A stretch of DNA of 64,000 nt from Candidatus Fermentibacter sp. (GCA_030373045.1 JAUCPW010000025.1:1-64000), one strand, 5' to 3'; numbered from the stretch's first letter, positions 7,965 to 17,223 are shown. A program made the numbers and translations. Notes: generated from the sequence alone by a model not told the origin.

Positions 7965-9427
7965 AGACTGCCGTCGTCAACGCCCCGTTCCTCGGGGGGA
8001 GGTTCTCCAGGACATCGAGATCCCCGGCCATCCTGAAGAGCGGAACCCTCTACTGGCCGTTCTGGCTGGCCCACGGAACGGGGGCGCTCGAGCAGGCCGG
8101 ATTCGAGACGCTCTTCCTCGACTGCCCGGCTCAGGGCATCGGCGAGGACGAGATGCTCCGCAGGGTCTCCGAGGCATCCCCCGGGCTGATCGCGGTGGAC
8201 ACCTCCACGGCAGCGATATACAGCGATCTCAGGCTGGCCTCGGCCCTGAAGGCGGGGAACCCCGGCGCCCGGGTGTTCCTGCTCGGCACCCATGCGAGCG
8301 CGCTGCCGGAGGAATGCCTCAGGCTCGCCCCCTCGCTGGACGGAGTGGTCCTCGGCGAATACGACCGCACCCTGGTCGAGCTGGCGCAGGCGGTCGACGG
8401 GGGGGGCGGTTTCGACGCCATACCCGGCCTCTGCCTCAACCGCGACATGGATTTCCACCGCACTCCCGCCCGGGAGCCGATCCGCGACCTCGACTCGCTT
8501 CCCTTCCTCGCCGACGTATACCGGAGGCATCTCAGGCCCGGGGACTACTTCTTCGCGGCTGCCAGATATCCGAGCGTGATGACGATCACCAGCAGGGGGT
8601 GCCCCTGCAGGTGCTCGTTCTGCCTGTGGCCGCAGGTCCTGCACCGCGGCCTGTACCGCACCAGGACCCCCGGGCACGTGGCCGAGGAGTTCCTGCTGTT
8701 CAGGGAGTACTTCCCGCAGATCCAGGAGATCGTCGTCGAGGACGACACGTTCTCGGCCGACAGCAGGCGTGTGGAGGCCGTGGCCGACGCGCTGATCGCC
8801 GCCGGGAACCGCCTCCCCTGGACGGCCAACACCAGGGCCACGATCACCCTCGAGGCCATGCGGAAGATGAAGGCCGCGGGCTGCAGGCTGATAATCGTGG
8901 GCTACGAGTCGGGTTCGCAGGAGATACTCGACAGGGTGACGAAGGGGACCACCATCGGGCAGAACCTGGAATTCGCCGAGAGGGCCCGCAGGGCCGGCCT
9001 CCTGGTGCACGGGTGCTTCATGGCGGGCAACCCCGGCGAGACGCCCGACACGCTCGAGGCCACTCTCTCGATGGCCATGAGGCTCCGGCCCGACACCGCC
9101 CAGTTCTTCCCGATCATGGCCTATCCCGGCACGAAGATCTATGAGGAGTACGACAGGCAGGGCATGCTGAGGACCCGTGACTTCCGGCAGTGGGTGACGC
9201 CGGAGGGGCTCCACGACTGCGTGGTGGACCTGCCCGGCCTCAGCTCGCGCGACCTCGTCGACTGGTGCGACGGCGCGCGCAGGAGGTTCTACCTCAGACC
9301 TTCGTACCTCCTCTACAAGGGGATCCAGTGCCTGCGCCACCCCCTGACGGAAGGCAGGAGGACCATGAAGGCCTTCGGCACGTTCCGGAAGCACCTCTTC
9401 CGCAACTCCCGCGCCGCCCGCGGATGA
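7961..9427 (+). CDS. B12-binding-type radical SAM protein
   Basis: This 488-residue protein has an N-terminal cobalamin-binding-like Rossmann domain (about 1-150; GTHASALPEE, VVLGEYDRTL) followed by a radical SAM barrel. The [4Fe-4S] cysteines form C-x3-C-x2-C in GCPCRCSFC (214, 218, 221). Later segments VVEDDTFSAD and GYESGSQEILDRVTKG are typical of the B12-radical SAM class (HpnJ/BchE-like). No N-terminal D-x-H-x-x-G motif is apparent, so cobalamin may not bind in the usual way. Its position between glycosyltransferases suggests it modifies a sugar or lipid carrier, for instance by methylation or rearrangement, but the substrate is unknown. It overlaps both neighbours by 4 bases. Confidence 0.9.
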   Translation: MKTAVVNAPFLGGRFSRTSRSPAILKSGTLYWPFWLAHGTGALEQAGFETLFLDCPAQGIGEDEMLRRVSEASPGLIAVDTSTAAIYSDLRLASALKAGNPGARVFLLGTHASALPEECLRLAPSLDGVVLGEYDRTLVELAQAVDGGGGFDAIPGLCLNRDMDFHRTPAREPIRDLDSLPFLADVYRRHLRPGDYFFAAARYPSVMTITSRGCPCRCSFCLWPQVLHRGLYRTRTPGHVAEEFLLFREYFPQIQEIVVEDDTFSADSRRVEAVADALIAAGNRLPWTANTRATITLEAMRKMKAAGCRLIIVGYESGSQEILDRVTKGTTIGQNLEFAERARRAGLLVHGCFMAGNPGETPDTLEATLSMAMRLRPDTAQFFPIMAYPGTKIYEEYDRQGMLRTRDFRQWVTPEGLHDCVVDLPGLSSRDLVDWCDGARRRFYLRPSYLLYKGIQCLRHPLTEGRRTMKAFGTFRKHLFRNSRAARG

Positions 9428-10566
9428 CTGCGGCCGGGATCCTCCTCTGGGTGTCTGCGGGGCTCCTGCTCCTGCACTACGCCGGCTATCCCCTGGCCCT
9501 GGCCCTGGCGGCCGGCCTCATGGGGAGGCGTCGAGGCGGAGAACCCGCGGAAGGCGGACCCATGAAGGTGAGCGTGCTGATCTCCGCGAGGAACGAGGAG
9601 CGCCACATGGCCTCCAGGATCGAGAACCTCCTCGCCCAGGACTACGAAGGTCCGGTCGAGATACTCGTCGGATCCGACGCCTCCACCGACGGCACGGACC
9701 GGATCGTCTCCGGATTCGAGGGAGTGAGGCTGCTCAGGTCGGAGACCAGGTCGGGCAAGCCGAGGATGCTGCAGGCCCTCAGGAGGATGGCTACCGGCGA
9801 CGTGCTCGTCTTCACCGATGCCGACACCGTCTTCGCCCCGGGGACCATCGGCAGCCTCGTCCGGCCCTTCGCAGACCCCCGTGTCGGGTGCGTAGACGGG
9901 GTCAGGCTGAACAGCCTGGACGGGAGCACCTGCGAGAGCACCTACATGAAGTACGAGAGATGGATAAAGAGGATGTGCAGCAGGTTCGGGGCCGTACTCG
10001 GAGGGACCGGAGCGGTGTTCGCCCTCCGCGCATCCGCCTTCTCCCCTCTCGCGGAGGACAGGTCGGATGACTTCGAACTCGCGGTCATGGCCAGGATGCA
10101 GGGCTTCGGATGCGTGTGCGCCCCGGGAGCGGTGGCCGTGGAGCCCTCGCCGGACGACCGCGCCCAGTACAGGCGCATGGTGAGGATCGTGAGCTGGATG
10201 TCCGGGAGCGGCCTGCGGATGCTCGCCATGGCGCTCTCCCGCGGCCGCGCGGGCCTCGCCCTCCAGCTCCTCGTCCACAAGATCCTCCGGTGGACCTCGG
10301 GCTACCTCCTGGTGATCGCCACGGTCTGCGCCGGGCTGCTGTCCGCCGCCGCACCCTTCTCCTACATCTTCTGGCTCCTGATGGCCTTCCATACCCTCGC
10401 CCTGGCAGGGCTGCTCCTCGGGGACGCCATGCCGGGCCCGGCGAGGTTCCCGTTCTACTTCTGGGTCATGAACCTCGCATCGATGGTGGGCTTCGCCAGG
10501 ATGATCATCGGGAGACCCGTGGAGACCTGGGACCGCAGGGCCTTGCGGACGGTGACCCGGACATGA
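9424..10566 (+). CDS. Membrane-bound GT2 glycosyltransferase
   Basis: This 380-residue protein has an N-terminal membrane helix (about residues 5-30), a GT-A catalytic domain and several C-terminal helices. Donor and metal motifs are ISARNEERHMASR, SDASTDGTD and FTDADTVF; DRSDDFELAVMA is the later acidic motif. The architecture resembles processive membrane GT2 enzymes of the cellulose or hyaluronan synthase type. The later Q-x-x-R-W motif is not clear: the nearest segment is HKILRWTSGYLL. It starts at an ATG overlapping the radical SAM stop. Confidence 0.88.
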   Translation: MTAAGILLWVSAGLLLLHYAGYPLALALAAGLMGRRRGGEPAEGGPMKVSVLISARNEERHMASRIENLLAQDYEGPVEILVGSDASTDGTDRIVSGFEGVRLLRSETRSGKPRMLQALRRMATGDVLVFTDADTVFAPGTIGSLVRPFADPRVGCVDGVRLNSLDGSTCESTYMKYERWIKRMCSRFGAVLGGTGAVFALRASAFSPLAEDRSDDFELAVMARMQGFGCVCAPGAVAVEPSPDDRAQYRRMVRIVSWMSGSGLRMLAMALSRGRAGLALQLLVHKILRWTSGYLLVIATVCAGLLSAAAPFSYIFWLLMAFHTLALAGLLLGDAMPGPARFPFYFWVMNLASMVGFARMIIGRPVETWDRRALRTVTRT

Positions 10567-11960
10567 GGAAGCTGCTCATCCTCATGGGGATCGTGGCCGA
10601 CGGAGCCGCCGTCGCCATCTCCCTCGCCGCCGCGAGCTGGCTGAAGTTCGACTCCGGGCTGTTCCCCGGCACCGAAGGCCCGGGCCCGAGCGCCATGATC
10701 GCCGGGATCTCGGTCTCCGTCCTCTACTGGATCCTGTTCTTCGCGGTGACGGGCTGCTTCACGATGCACTGGGACAGGAGCTGGAACGACGAGATGCGGA
10801 TGACCGCAAAACCGGTGACGGCAGGGATGGTGCTGCTCGCTGCCATCACATTCCTGGCCGCGCCCGGATTCTCGATAGGCAGGTGGATCTTCCTCTTCTA
10901 CTACCTGCTCACCCTCGCCTCGGTCTTCGCAGCCCGCGGCTTCATGAGGCTGATCGAGAAGAAATCCGCGGAACGCGGGCTGGTCTGGCGCAGGACCGTG
11001 ATAGTCGGAACCGGCTCGAAGGCTCTGGCCATGGCTTCCGACCTGGCCGCCCGGCCTGCCCTGGGCTACAGGACGATCGGGTTCGTCAGATCCTCCTGCG
11101 AGAACGGTCCGTCGGAGGTCCCCGCCGACCGGATACTGGGCGACAGCTCCGAGCTGCCCGGCATCATCGAGAGGGAGGGGGCCACCGAGATCATCATCAC
11201 CCTGGCCTCGAACTTCCACGACGACATCCTGTCCATGCTCCTGCCGGCCACCTGCTCCGGAGTGAGGGTGAAGGTGGTCCCCGACCTCTTCGACGTGGTC
11301 GCGGGGCATGTCCACAACACCCAGATACACGGCGCACAGCTCATGGAGATCACGCCCGGGAGGATGCCGTTCTGGCAGAAGCTGGCGAAGGTGGTGCTGG
11401 ACTACACCTTCAGCTCACTGGTCCTCCTGATCGGCTCCCCCGTCCTCCTGGCGATCGCCCTTGCCATAAAGCTGGACAGCCGGGGCACCGTCTTCTACTC
11501 GCAGACGAGGGTGGGCATGGGCGGGAGGCCCTTTCCCATCTACAAGTTCAGGAGCATGATAAGCGAGGCCGAGAAGAACACGGGACCAGTCTGGGCCGGC
11601 AAGAACGACCCCAGGATCACCAGGGTCGGCGCCTTCATAAGGAAGACCCATCTCGACGAGATCCCGCAGTTCATCAACGTCCTGCGGGGCGAGATGTCGG
11701 TGGTCGGCCCGAGGCCGGAACGCCCCAAGATCGTCGAGGAGCTCAAGAAGGTCTATCCGTTCTTCGAGAAGAGGCTCACCCTCAAGCCCGGCATCACGGG
11801 CTGGGCGCAGGTCAAGCTCGATTATGTCGACACCGTGGAGAACATCGCCGACAGGCTCAGGTACGATTTCTTCTACATGGAGAACCAGTCGCTGTTCCTG
11901 GACATCGAGATAATGCTCCGCACGATGATCGTGATGATCACCGGGAAGGGCGCCCACTAG
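10563..11960 (+). CDS. Polyprenyl-phosphate sugar-1-phosphate transferase (WbaP/EpsE-like)
   Basis: This 465-residue initiating enzyme should transfer a sugar-1-phosphate onto undecaprenyl phosphate. The N-terminus holds about four membrane helices. The central CoA-binding-like domain includes VIVGTGSKALAMASDL. The C-terminal bacterial sugar transferase domain has a further membrane segment, then YKFRSMISEAE, RITRVGAFIRKTHLDEIPQF and MSVVGPRPERP, with KPGITGWAQVK near the end. It closes the overlapping gene run and marks the locus as a polymer or O-antigen pathway. The sugar cannot be deduced. Confidence 0.93.
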   Translation: MRKLLILMGIVADGAAVAISLAAASWLKFDSGLFPGTEGPGPSAMIAGISVSVLYWILFFAVTGCFTMHWDRSWNDEMRMTAKPVTAGMVLLAAITFLAAPGFSIGRWIFLFYYLLTLASVFAARGFMRLIEKKSAERGLVWRRTVIVGTGSKALAMASDLAARPALGYRTIGFVRSSCENGPSEVPADRILGDSSELPGIIEREGATEIIITLASNFHDDILSMLLPATCSGVRVKVVPDLFDVVAGHVHNTQIHGAQLMEITPGRMPFWQKLAKVVLDYTFSSLVLLIGSPVLLAIALAIKLDSRGTVFYSQTRVGMGGRPFPIYKFRSMISEAEKNTGPVWAGKNDPRITRVGAFIRKTHLDEIPQFINVLRGEMSVVGPRPERPKIVEELKKVYPFFEKRLTLKPGITGWAQVKLDYVDTVENIADRLRYDFFYMENQSLFLDIEIMLRTMIVMITGKGAH

Positions 11961-11976
11961 CACGGAGGCACCGGAT

Positions 11977-13140
11977 ATGCCCGTTCCGCTACTCGACATC
12001 TCCCGCCAGCACGCGCCCATACTTTCCGAGCTGCGAGCCGTCCTCGACGAGGCCCTGGCTGGATCGCGCTTCATAAAGGGCCCCGCTCTGGAGAGGTTCG
12101 AACATGACCTCGCGGGCTACTGCGACGCGAGGCGCGCCGTGGGCTGCGCCTCCGGCACCGACGCCATCATCCTCGCCCTCCAGGCGCTCGACCTGGCGCC
12201 GGGCGAGGAGGTCGTCACCACGCCGTTCACGTTCTTCGCATCGGCGGGAGCCATCGTCAGGGCAGGAGGGATACCCGTCTTCATCGACATCCAGCCCGAC
12301 ACCTTCAACATCTCGCCGGCAGCCTTCAAGCGCTTCCTCGACCAGAACTGCGCCCTGACGGACAGGGGCGCCGTCGACAGGCGGACGGGGCTGGCGGTAC
12401 GGGCGCTGGTCGCGGTGGACCTCTTCGGCCAGGTGGCCGACATGGACTCCCTGGAGAGGACCTGTTCGGACTGGGGGATATCCCTGGTCGAGGACGCCTG
12501 CCAGTCGATCGGCGCCATGTGGAAGGAACGCAGGGCGGGGACCTTCGGGCGCATCGGATGCTTCAGCTTCTTCCCGTCCAAGAACCTGGGCGCCCTCGGC
12601 GACGCGGGCGCGATGGTCACCGACGACTGCGCGCTGGCCGACAGGCTGGTGAGCCTGCGCGAGCACGGCGGGCAGGGCTACATCCATCGCGAGGTGGGCA
12701 CCAACAGCAGGATGGACGCCATCCAGGCCGGCTTCCTCACGGTCAAGCTGCGGCATCTCGACGGATGGCACGACGGGAGGCGCCGGAACGCCGAGTTCTA
12801 CGCCCGGGCCTTCGCCGATGTCGATGAGATAGCCACCCCCGTGATCGATCCCAGGGCGTGGTCCGTCTACAACCAGTACACCGTCAGGGCGGCCGACAGG
12901 GACGGCCTGATGGCCCATCTCAAGTCGGCCGGGATAGGCTGCGCCGTCTACTACCCGCTCCCCCTCCATCTGCAGGAGTGCTTCTCGAGCCTGGGATACT
13001 CCGCGGGCGACTTCCCCGCGTCCGAGAAGGCCGCCGCGGAGGTCCTGTCGCTGCCCGTCTTCGGAGAACTCACAGAGGAGGAGCTCGGAGAGGTCGTTCG
13101 CTCGGTGAAGGATTTCTACGCGAAGGGCCGCGGGAGGTGA
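11977..13140 (+). CDS. DegT/DnrJ/EryC1/StrS aminotransferase
   Basis: This 387-residue PLP enzyme of the sugar aminotransferase family has GCASGTDAIILALQAL near residue 56, VEDACQSIGA (171-180) and the Schiff-base lysine K202 in FFPSKNLGALGDAGA. The segment NSRMDAIQAGFL is also characteristic. It should aminate a keto sugar (dTDP or UDP linked) for the glycan made here. The sugar dehydratase or dehydrogenase that would supply the keto sugar is not in the window. It follows the sugar transferase by 16 bases. Confidence 0.92.
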   Translation: MPVPLLDISRQHAPILSELRAVLDEALAGSRFIKGPALERFEHDLAGYCDARRAVGCASGTDAIILALQALDLAPGEEVVTTPFTFFASAGAIVRAGGIPVFIDIQPDTFNISPAAFKRFLDQNCALTDRGAVDRRTGLAVRALVAVDLFGQVADMDSLERTCSDWGISLVEDACQSIGAMWKERRAGTFGRIGCFSFFPSKNLGALGDAGAMVTDDCALADRLVSLREHGGQGYIHREVGTNSRMDAIQAGFLTVKLRHLDGWHDGRRRNAEFYARAFADVDEIATPVIDPRAWSVYNQYTVRAADRDGLMAHLKSAGIGCAVYYPLPLHLQECFSSLGYSAGDFPASEKAAAEVLSLPVFGELTEEELGEVVRSVKDFYAKGRGR

Positions 13141-13141
13141 A

Positions 13142-13816
13142 TTGCCTGTCGGGGCCTTCCTCCTGATCCTGATGGCGTCGCTCGACTCGTTCGTCGACGA
13201 CCTGGGGGAAGGCTATCTCGACATGATCTCGGGCCCGGCGGCCGGCTTCGGCGCCTCGGCAACCGGCATGGCCCTGGTTCTCGAACCCGCCGGGGACGTT
13301 TCGGGATTCCTGGGGGACGGGCCGGCGGACGCGGCTTCCGATGCCTGCGACCTGCTCTTCGGCTACGCTTCGATCGGCCTCTCCTCCGGCCTCTGGGCCG
13401 CCGGAGGCCTTCTCGACGACGATGGGCTCGAACTGACCGGCATGCGCTGCACGGAAGCCCTCGCGCTGAGCTACGGGATGTCGGGGCTCCTGAAGGTCGC
13501 GACACGCAGGGAGAGGCCGGACGGGTCGGACAGCATGAGCTTCCCCTCGTTCCATTCCGCGTCCTCCGCAGCCTTCGCGGCCGTGGTCTGGAGCGAGCAC
13601 GGGCCCTCGGCCGGAATACCCGTGGCAGCCCTGGCGGCATTCACGGCCCTCTCGCGGATGCACCGGGGGGATCATCACGTCTCGGATGCCGTGGCAGGGC
13701 TGGCGATCGGTGCGGCGGCGGGGATCGCCGCGGCAGGCCGGGGAGGCACAGGGGGCGGCGGCCCGACGATCGGCGTCGTCCTCACCGGGGACGGGGTCAT
13801 CCCGGTTTTGAGATGA
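13142..13816 (+). CDS. PAP2-family membrane phosphatase
   Basis: This 224-residue protein carries all three PAP2 signatures: KVATRRERP (K-x6-R-P), PSFHSASS (the PSGH-like motif with its His) and SRMHRGDHHVSDAVAG (S-R-x5-H-x5-D). The N-terminal hydrophobic segment may be a signal or anchor. It probably removes a phosphate from a lipid pyrophosphate such as undecaprenyl pyrophosphate, which would suit the glycan genes upstream. The start is TTG with GGGAGGTGAA just before it, one base after the aminotransferase stop. Confidence 0.85.
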   Translation: MPVGAFLLILMASLDSFVDDLGEGYLDMISGPAAGFGASATGMALVLEPAGDVSGFLGDGPADAASDACDLLFGYASIGLSSGLWAAGGLLDDDGLELTGMRCTEALALSYGMSGLLKVATRRERPDGSDSMSFPSFHSASSAAFAAVVWSEHGPSAGIPVAALAAFTALSRMHRGDHHVSDAVAGLAIGAAAGIAAAGRGGTGGGGPTIGVVLTGDGVIPVLR

Positions 13817-13829
13817 GGCGGGAGGGTTC

Positions 13830-14177
13830 GTGAAAGACAGGATTCGCAGCTTCGGATACGCGTTCAGAGGCATCCGGACCCTCGTGGCCTCCGAGACGAA
13901 CGCCAGGATCCATCTCGCAGCCACGGCGGCGGTGATGGCACTGGGCATCGCATGCAGGCTCTCGTCCGGGGAGTGGACGGCCGTCATCCTGGCCGTCTCG
14001 ACGGTCTGGAGCGCGGAAGCCATGAACACCGCCGTCGAGAGGCTGGCTGACAGGACCGCGCCCGAGCGCCATCCTCTGGTCCGCGCGGCCAAGGACGTGG
14101 CCGCGGCCGGCGTGCTGATCGCCTCTCTCGGGGCGCTGGCCGTGGGGCTGGTCGTGTTCCTGCCCAGGTTCGCATGA
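13830..14177 (+). CDS. DagK-family lipid kinase
   Basis: This 115-residue integral membrane kinase has the family core EAMNTAVERLADR and HPLVRAAKDVAAAGVLI, and three hydrophobic helices. It phosphorylates diacylglycerol or undecaprenol. Next to a PAP2 phosphatase and the glycan locus, undecaprenol recycling is a reasonable reading. The start is GTG after GGGAGGG. Confidence 0.92.
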   Translation: MKDRIRSFGYAFRGIRTLVASETNARIHLAATAAVMALGIACRLSSGEWTAVILAVSTVWSAEAMNTAVERLADRTAPERHPLVRAAKDVAAAGVLIASLGALAVGLVVFLPRFA

Positions 14178-14213
14178 TCCCCGTTCCGGACATGAAAAGA
14201 GGATGGAGCACAT

Positions 14214-15506
14214 ATGCTTGACAGGGAGCTCCTGCGGCACGACCCGGCGAAGGTGGCCCGGGCCTGCGCATCGAAGAACGAACCTTGCAGGATCGACGAA
14301 TGGAGCGCGTGCGACGAGGCCAGGCGGGCGGCAGTCCACGAGCTGGACGAACTGCGCAAGAGGCGCAACGAACTCTCGCAGCGCGTGTCGGCCGTGAAGC
14401 GTGGAGGGGGCGACGCATCGGCCCTCCTGGAGGAGGCACGTGCGGCCGGTGAGCGCATACCGGAGCTCGAGGCCGGGGAGAAGACCCTGGGAGAGCAGAT
14501 GGACGCCCTGGAGCTGACATTCCCCAACATCCCCGACGAGGACGTCCCGGTCGGGAAGGACGCCTCCGCAAACGTGGTCCTGCGCGAGTGGGGGGAGAAG
14601 CCCCGGTTCGATTTCGAACCCAGACCCCACTGGGATCTGCTCGCGGGCGTGCTCGACTTCGAAGCCGCGGGGAGGATCGCGGGATCGAACTTCATCCTCC
14701 TCCGGGGCTGGGCCGCGAAGCTCCAGAGGACGCTCATCTCCTGGATGCTCGACCGCCATTCCGCCTCGGGCATGGAGGAGATATGGCCGCCATTCCTGGC
14801 TTCCGCGGAGAGCATGACGGCCACGGGGCAGCTTCCCAAGCTCGGCGACGACATGTACCACCTGCCCGGCGACGGCCTCTATCTCATCCCGACCGGCGAG
14901 GTGCCCGTGACCAACCTCTACCGGGGTGAGACGCTGGACGAGAGGGACCTCCCCGTCAGGATGTGCTGCTACACGCCGTGCTTCAGGCGCGAGGCGGGCT
15001 CCTACGGAAGGGAGACCAGGGGGCTGAACAGGGTCCACCAGTTCGAGAAGGTGGAGATGGTGAGGCTGGAGCATCCCGACAGGTCCGCGGCGGCTCACGA
15101 GGAGATGGTCGAACAGTCCTGCTCCCTGCTCAGGACGCTCGGGATCCCCCACCGCGTGGTTCTGCTCTCGACAGGCGACCTCAGCTTCTCGGCCGCGAAG
15201 TGCTGCGACCTAGAGATCTGGTCCGGCGGCCAGCAGAGATGGCTGGAAGTTTCCTCCGTGTCCAACTTCCGGGACTTCCAGGCCAGGCGCGGGAACATGA
15301 AGTTCAGGCCTTCCGGCGGAGGGAGGACGAGATTCGTCCACACCCTCAACGGCTCCGGACTGGCCCTCCCGAGGCTCATCGCGGCCCTGGTGGAGAACCG
15401 GCAGAGGCGGGACGGAGTCGGGGAATGGCTCCTGCACGATCTCGAGAGCGGGATTGCCTGCGATCCGGCGCTTCAGGGGACCGGGGGCAGGGCGGCCGAA
15501 GGCTAG
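14214..15506 (+). CDS. serS: Seryl-tRNA synthetase
   Basis: This 430-residue class II synthetase has an N-terminal tRNA-binding coiled coil (about 30-105; LDELRKRRNELSQRV). The catalytic core has IPTGEVPVTNLY, motif 2 CFRREAGSYGRETRGLNRVHQFEKVEM (shown here in part: residues CFRREAGSYG then HQFEKVEM) and motif 3 GSGLALPRLIAALVENRQ. It charges tRNA-Ser and tRNA-Sec with serine. Its stop codon overlaps that of the convergent PHP gene in the palindrome CTAG (15503-15506). Confidence 0.97.
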   Translation: MLDRELLRHDPAKVARACASKNEPCRIDEWSACDEARRAAVHELDELRKRRNELSQRVSAVKRGGGDASALLEEARAAGERIPELEAGEKTLGEQMDALELTFPNIPDEDVPVGKDASANVVLREWGEKPRFDFEPRPHWDLLAGVLDFEAAGRIAGSNFILLRGWAAKLQRTLISWMLDRHSASGMEEIWPPFLASAESMTATGQLPKLGDDMYHLPGDGLYLIPTGEVPVTNLYRGETLDERDLPVRMCCYTPCFRREAGSYGRETRGLNRVHQFEKVEMVRLEHPDRSAAAHEEMVEQSCSLLRTLGIPHRVVLLSTGDLSFSAAKCCDLEIWSGGQQRWLEVSSVSNFRDFQARRGNMKFRPSGGGRTRFVHTLNGSGLALPRLIAALVENRQRRDGVGEWLLHDLESGIACDPALQGTGGRAAEG

Positions 15507-16324
15507 CCCAGCGGATAGGAGACCGGCTCCCCTTCCCTGAAGAAGAAGGCCCGGTCGAAGCCTGCCGCAGCCAGGACCTCGGCACCCCGCGAGAGCCCGA
15601 AGAAGACGTGCGGCTCGCCGTGGGTGTCGGAGCCCAGGGTGACCAGCCGACCTCCGAGCCTCCTGTAGGCCGAGAGGACGGCCGGGGTCGGGTAGGTGAC
15701 GGCCTCCCGCCTCCTCAGGCCCGCCGTGTTCAGCTCCAGGGCGATCCCCCTGTCGATCATCGCCTCGAACAGCCTCCCGAGGAGGCCCGGCCAGATGGCG
15801 GCCTCGTCCGGCGCCACGGGCATCCCGGCTTTTGCCAGCCCCCTGCGCCAGATCCCGAAATGCGCCAGGATGTCGATGCGCGAAGTCGAGGCGATCTCTG
15901 TCGATTCCAGGATGTACCTCTCGACGAGTTCCTCCGGGGTCGAGCCCGCAAAGCCCTCCGCGTCGAGGAGCAGGCGGTCGCCGACCCAGTGGAGCGCCCC
16001 GGTGACGAAGTCGTACCTGCGGCCGGCCATGGCCTCCTCAGCCCTGCCCATGAACAGGTGGGGCTCGCCTATCTCCACCCCCTTCAGCAGCATGACCTCC
16101 TGCGCGGAGATCGCCGCCCGCCCGAAGGAGGCATCGTATCCGCCGGCGCTGAACGCCCCCGTGCAGCAGTCCGAGGGGTGGAAGTCGACGTGCGCCACGA
16201 ATCCCAGGCCCCGGAGACCGGCGCCGGCGGCCCTGGATGCGAGTTCAGCGGCTTCGAGCTCCGCGTCGGGGGAGTCGGTGGTGTGAACGTGCATGTCCAC
16301 CAGCCGGCCGGGGATTCCGGTCAT
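15503..16324 (-). CDS. PHP-domain phosphoesterase (histidinol-phosphatase-like)
   Basis: This 273-residue PHP protein opens with the metal motif MHVHTTDSPDA. Further metal ligands are in GFVAHVDFHPSD, LKGVEIGEPH, TGALHWVG, ILAHFGIW and LGSDTHGEPH. The set fits histidinol-phosphate phosphatase (HisK type) and related phosphoesterases. No other his gene is present, so the substrate is not certain. I begin at the ATG 8 codons before VDMHVHT; a GTG 14 codons further upstream is also open, and neither has a strong ribosome site. Confidence 0.85.
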   Translation of the reverse strand: MTGIPGRLVDMHVHTTDSPDAELEAAELASRAAGAGLRGLGFVAHVDFHPSDCCTGAFSAGGYDASFGRAAISAQEVMLLKGVEIGEPHLFMGRAEEAMAGRRYDFVTGALHWVGDRLLLDAEGFAGSTPEELVERYILESTEIASTSRIDILAHFGIWRRGLAKAGMPVAPDEAAIWPGLLGRLFEAMIDRGIALELNTAGLRRREAVTYPTPAVLSAYRRLGGRLVTLGSDTHGEPHVFFGLSRGAEVLAAAGFDRAFFFREGEPVSYPLG

Positions 16325-16389
16325 CTCTGTCCATACCTTTCCCGGAACTGCATATTCCGTTATCACACAACCCGGAAGGCGGAACCGTC

Positions 16390-17223
16390 ATGCGTAATCT
16401 ACCGATTATCGCGCTTGTACTGGCAACCCTTGCATCGGCCCAGGGGATACCCCTGATCTCCGAAGTCTGCGTAACACCGACCGAGGGCGAGTTCGTGGAG
16501 ATCTACAACCCCACTGCATCCTCCATATCCCTCGACTATGTATACCTCTGCGACCTGTACGGCACCTCGGCAACCCTCGCCAGCTTCTACCCGCAGATCG
16601 TCGTCGGAGCCGTGACCAACGTCTCGGCTGACTTCCTGGTCAAGTTCCCCGCGGGTTCCAGCCTGCCCGCGGGCGGCGTCATCACGGTCGCCATGAACGG
16701 TGCGAACTATCAGACCACGTACGGCGAGGCTCCCGACTACGAGCTCATGAACACCGGCGTGGGAACCCAGATGACCACCCCGCCCAACGGCTACATCAAC
16801 TCCACGGCGGGACTCACCAACGGCGACGAGGTCGCTGTGCTGTTCTACTGGGACGGCACGTCCGACCGCGTCTACGACCTCGACTACGCCCTCTGGGGAG
16901 ACGACACCGCCCGCAGGGTGGAGAAGACCGGCATCAGCCTCGACGGCCCCGACGGCGACACCTCGCCGACCGCATACATGACCGACGTGGTTTCGGCGAG
17001 CCAGGTCCCCATCTCCCTGGCGGCTCACTCGTCCGGGTACTCCTACCAGCGCATCGACTTCACCGAGGGCACCGAGACCCCCACCGGGGGCAACGGGCTC
17101 ACCGGCCACGACGAGACCAGCGAGAACATGTCCACGACCTGGACGATCGTCGCAGTCACGCCGGGCACCATCTACACCTCCCTCTCCCGGACCACGTGGG
17201 GGCAGATAAAGAGCCTGTGGTAG
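16390..17223 (+). CDS. Exported lamin-tail-domain protein with WGxIK C-terminal tail
   Basis: This 277-residue exported protein has a signal peptide (residues 1-18, cut near ASA-QG). A lamin-tail (LTD) fold begins right after it: LISEVCVTPTEGEFVEIYNP and ISLDYVYLCDL. LTD domains are common in extracellular nucleases and surface proteins, but no enzyme domain is present here. The last residues are TTWGQIKSLW, the tail shared with two other exported proteins in this window. The ATG follows GGAAGGCGGAACC. It is divergent from the PHP gene and overlaps the following alkyltransferase gene. Confidence 0.87.
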   Translation: MRNLPIIALVLATLASAQGIPLISEVCVTPTEGEFVEIYNPTASSISLDYVYLCDLYGTSATLASFYPQIVVGAVTNVSADFLVKFPAGSSLPAGGVITVAMNGANYQTTYGEAPDYELMNTGVGTQMTTPPNGYINSTAGLTNGDEVAVLFYWDGTSDRVYDLDYALWGDDTARRVEKTGISLDGPDGDTSPTAYMTDVVSASQVPISLAAHSSGYSYQRIDFTEGTETPTGGNGLTGHDETSENMSTTWTIVAVTPGTIYTSLSRTTWGQIKSLW

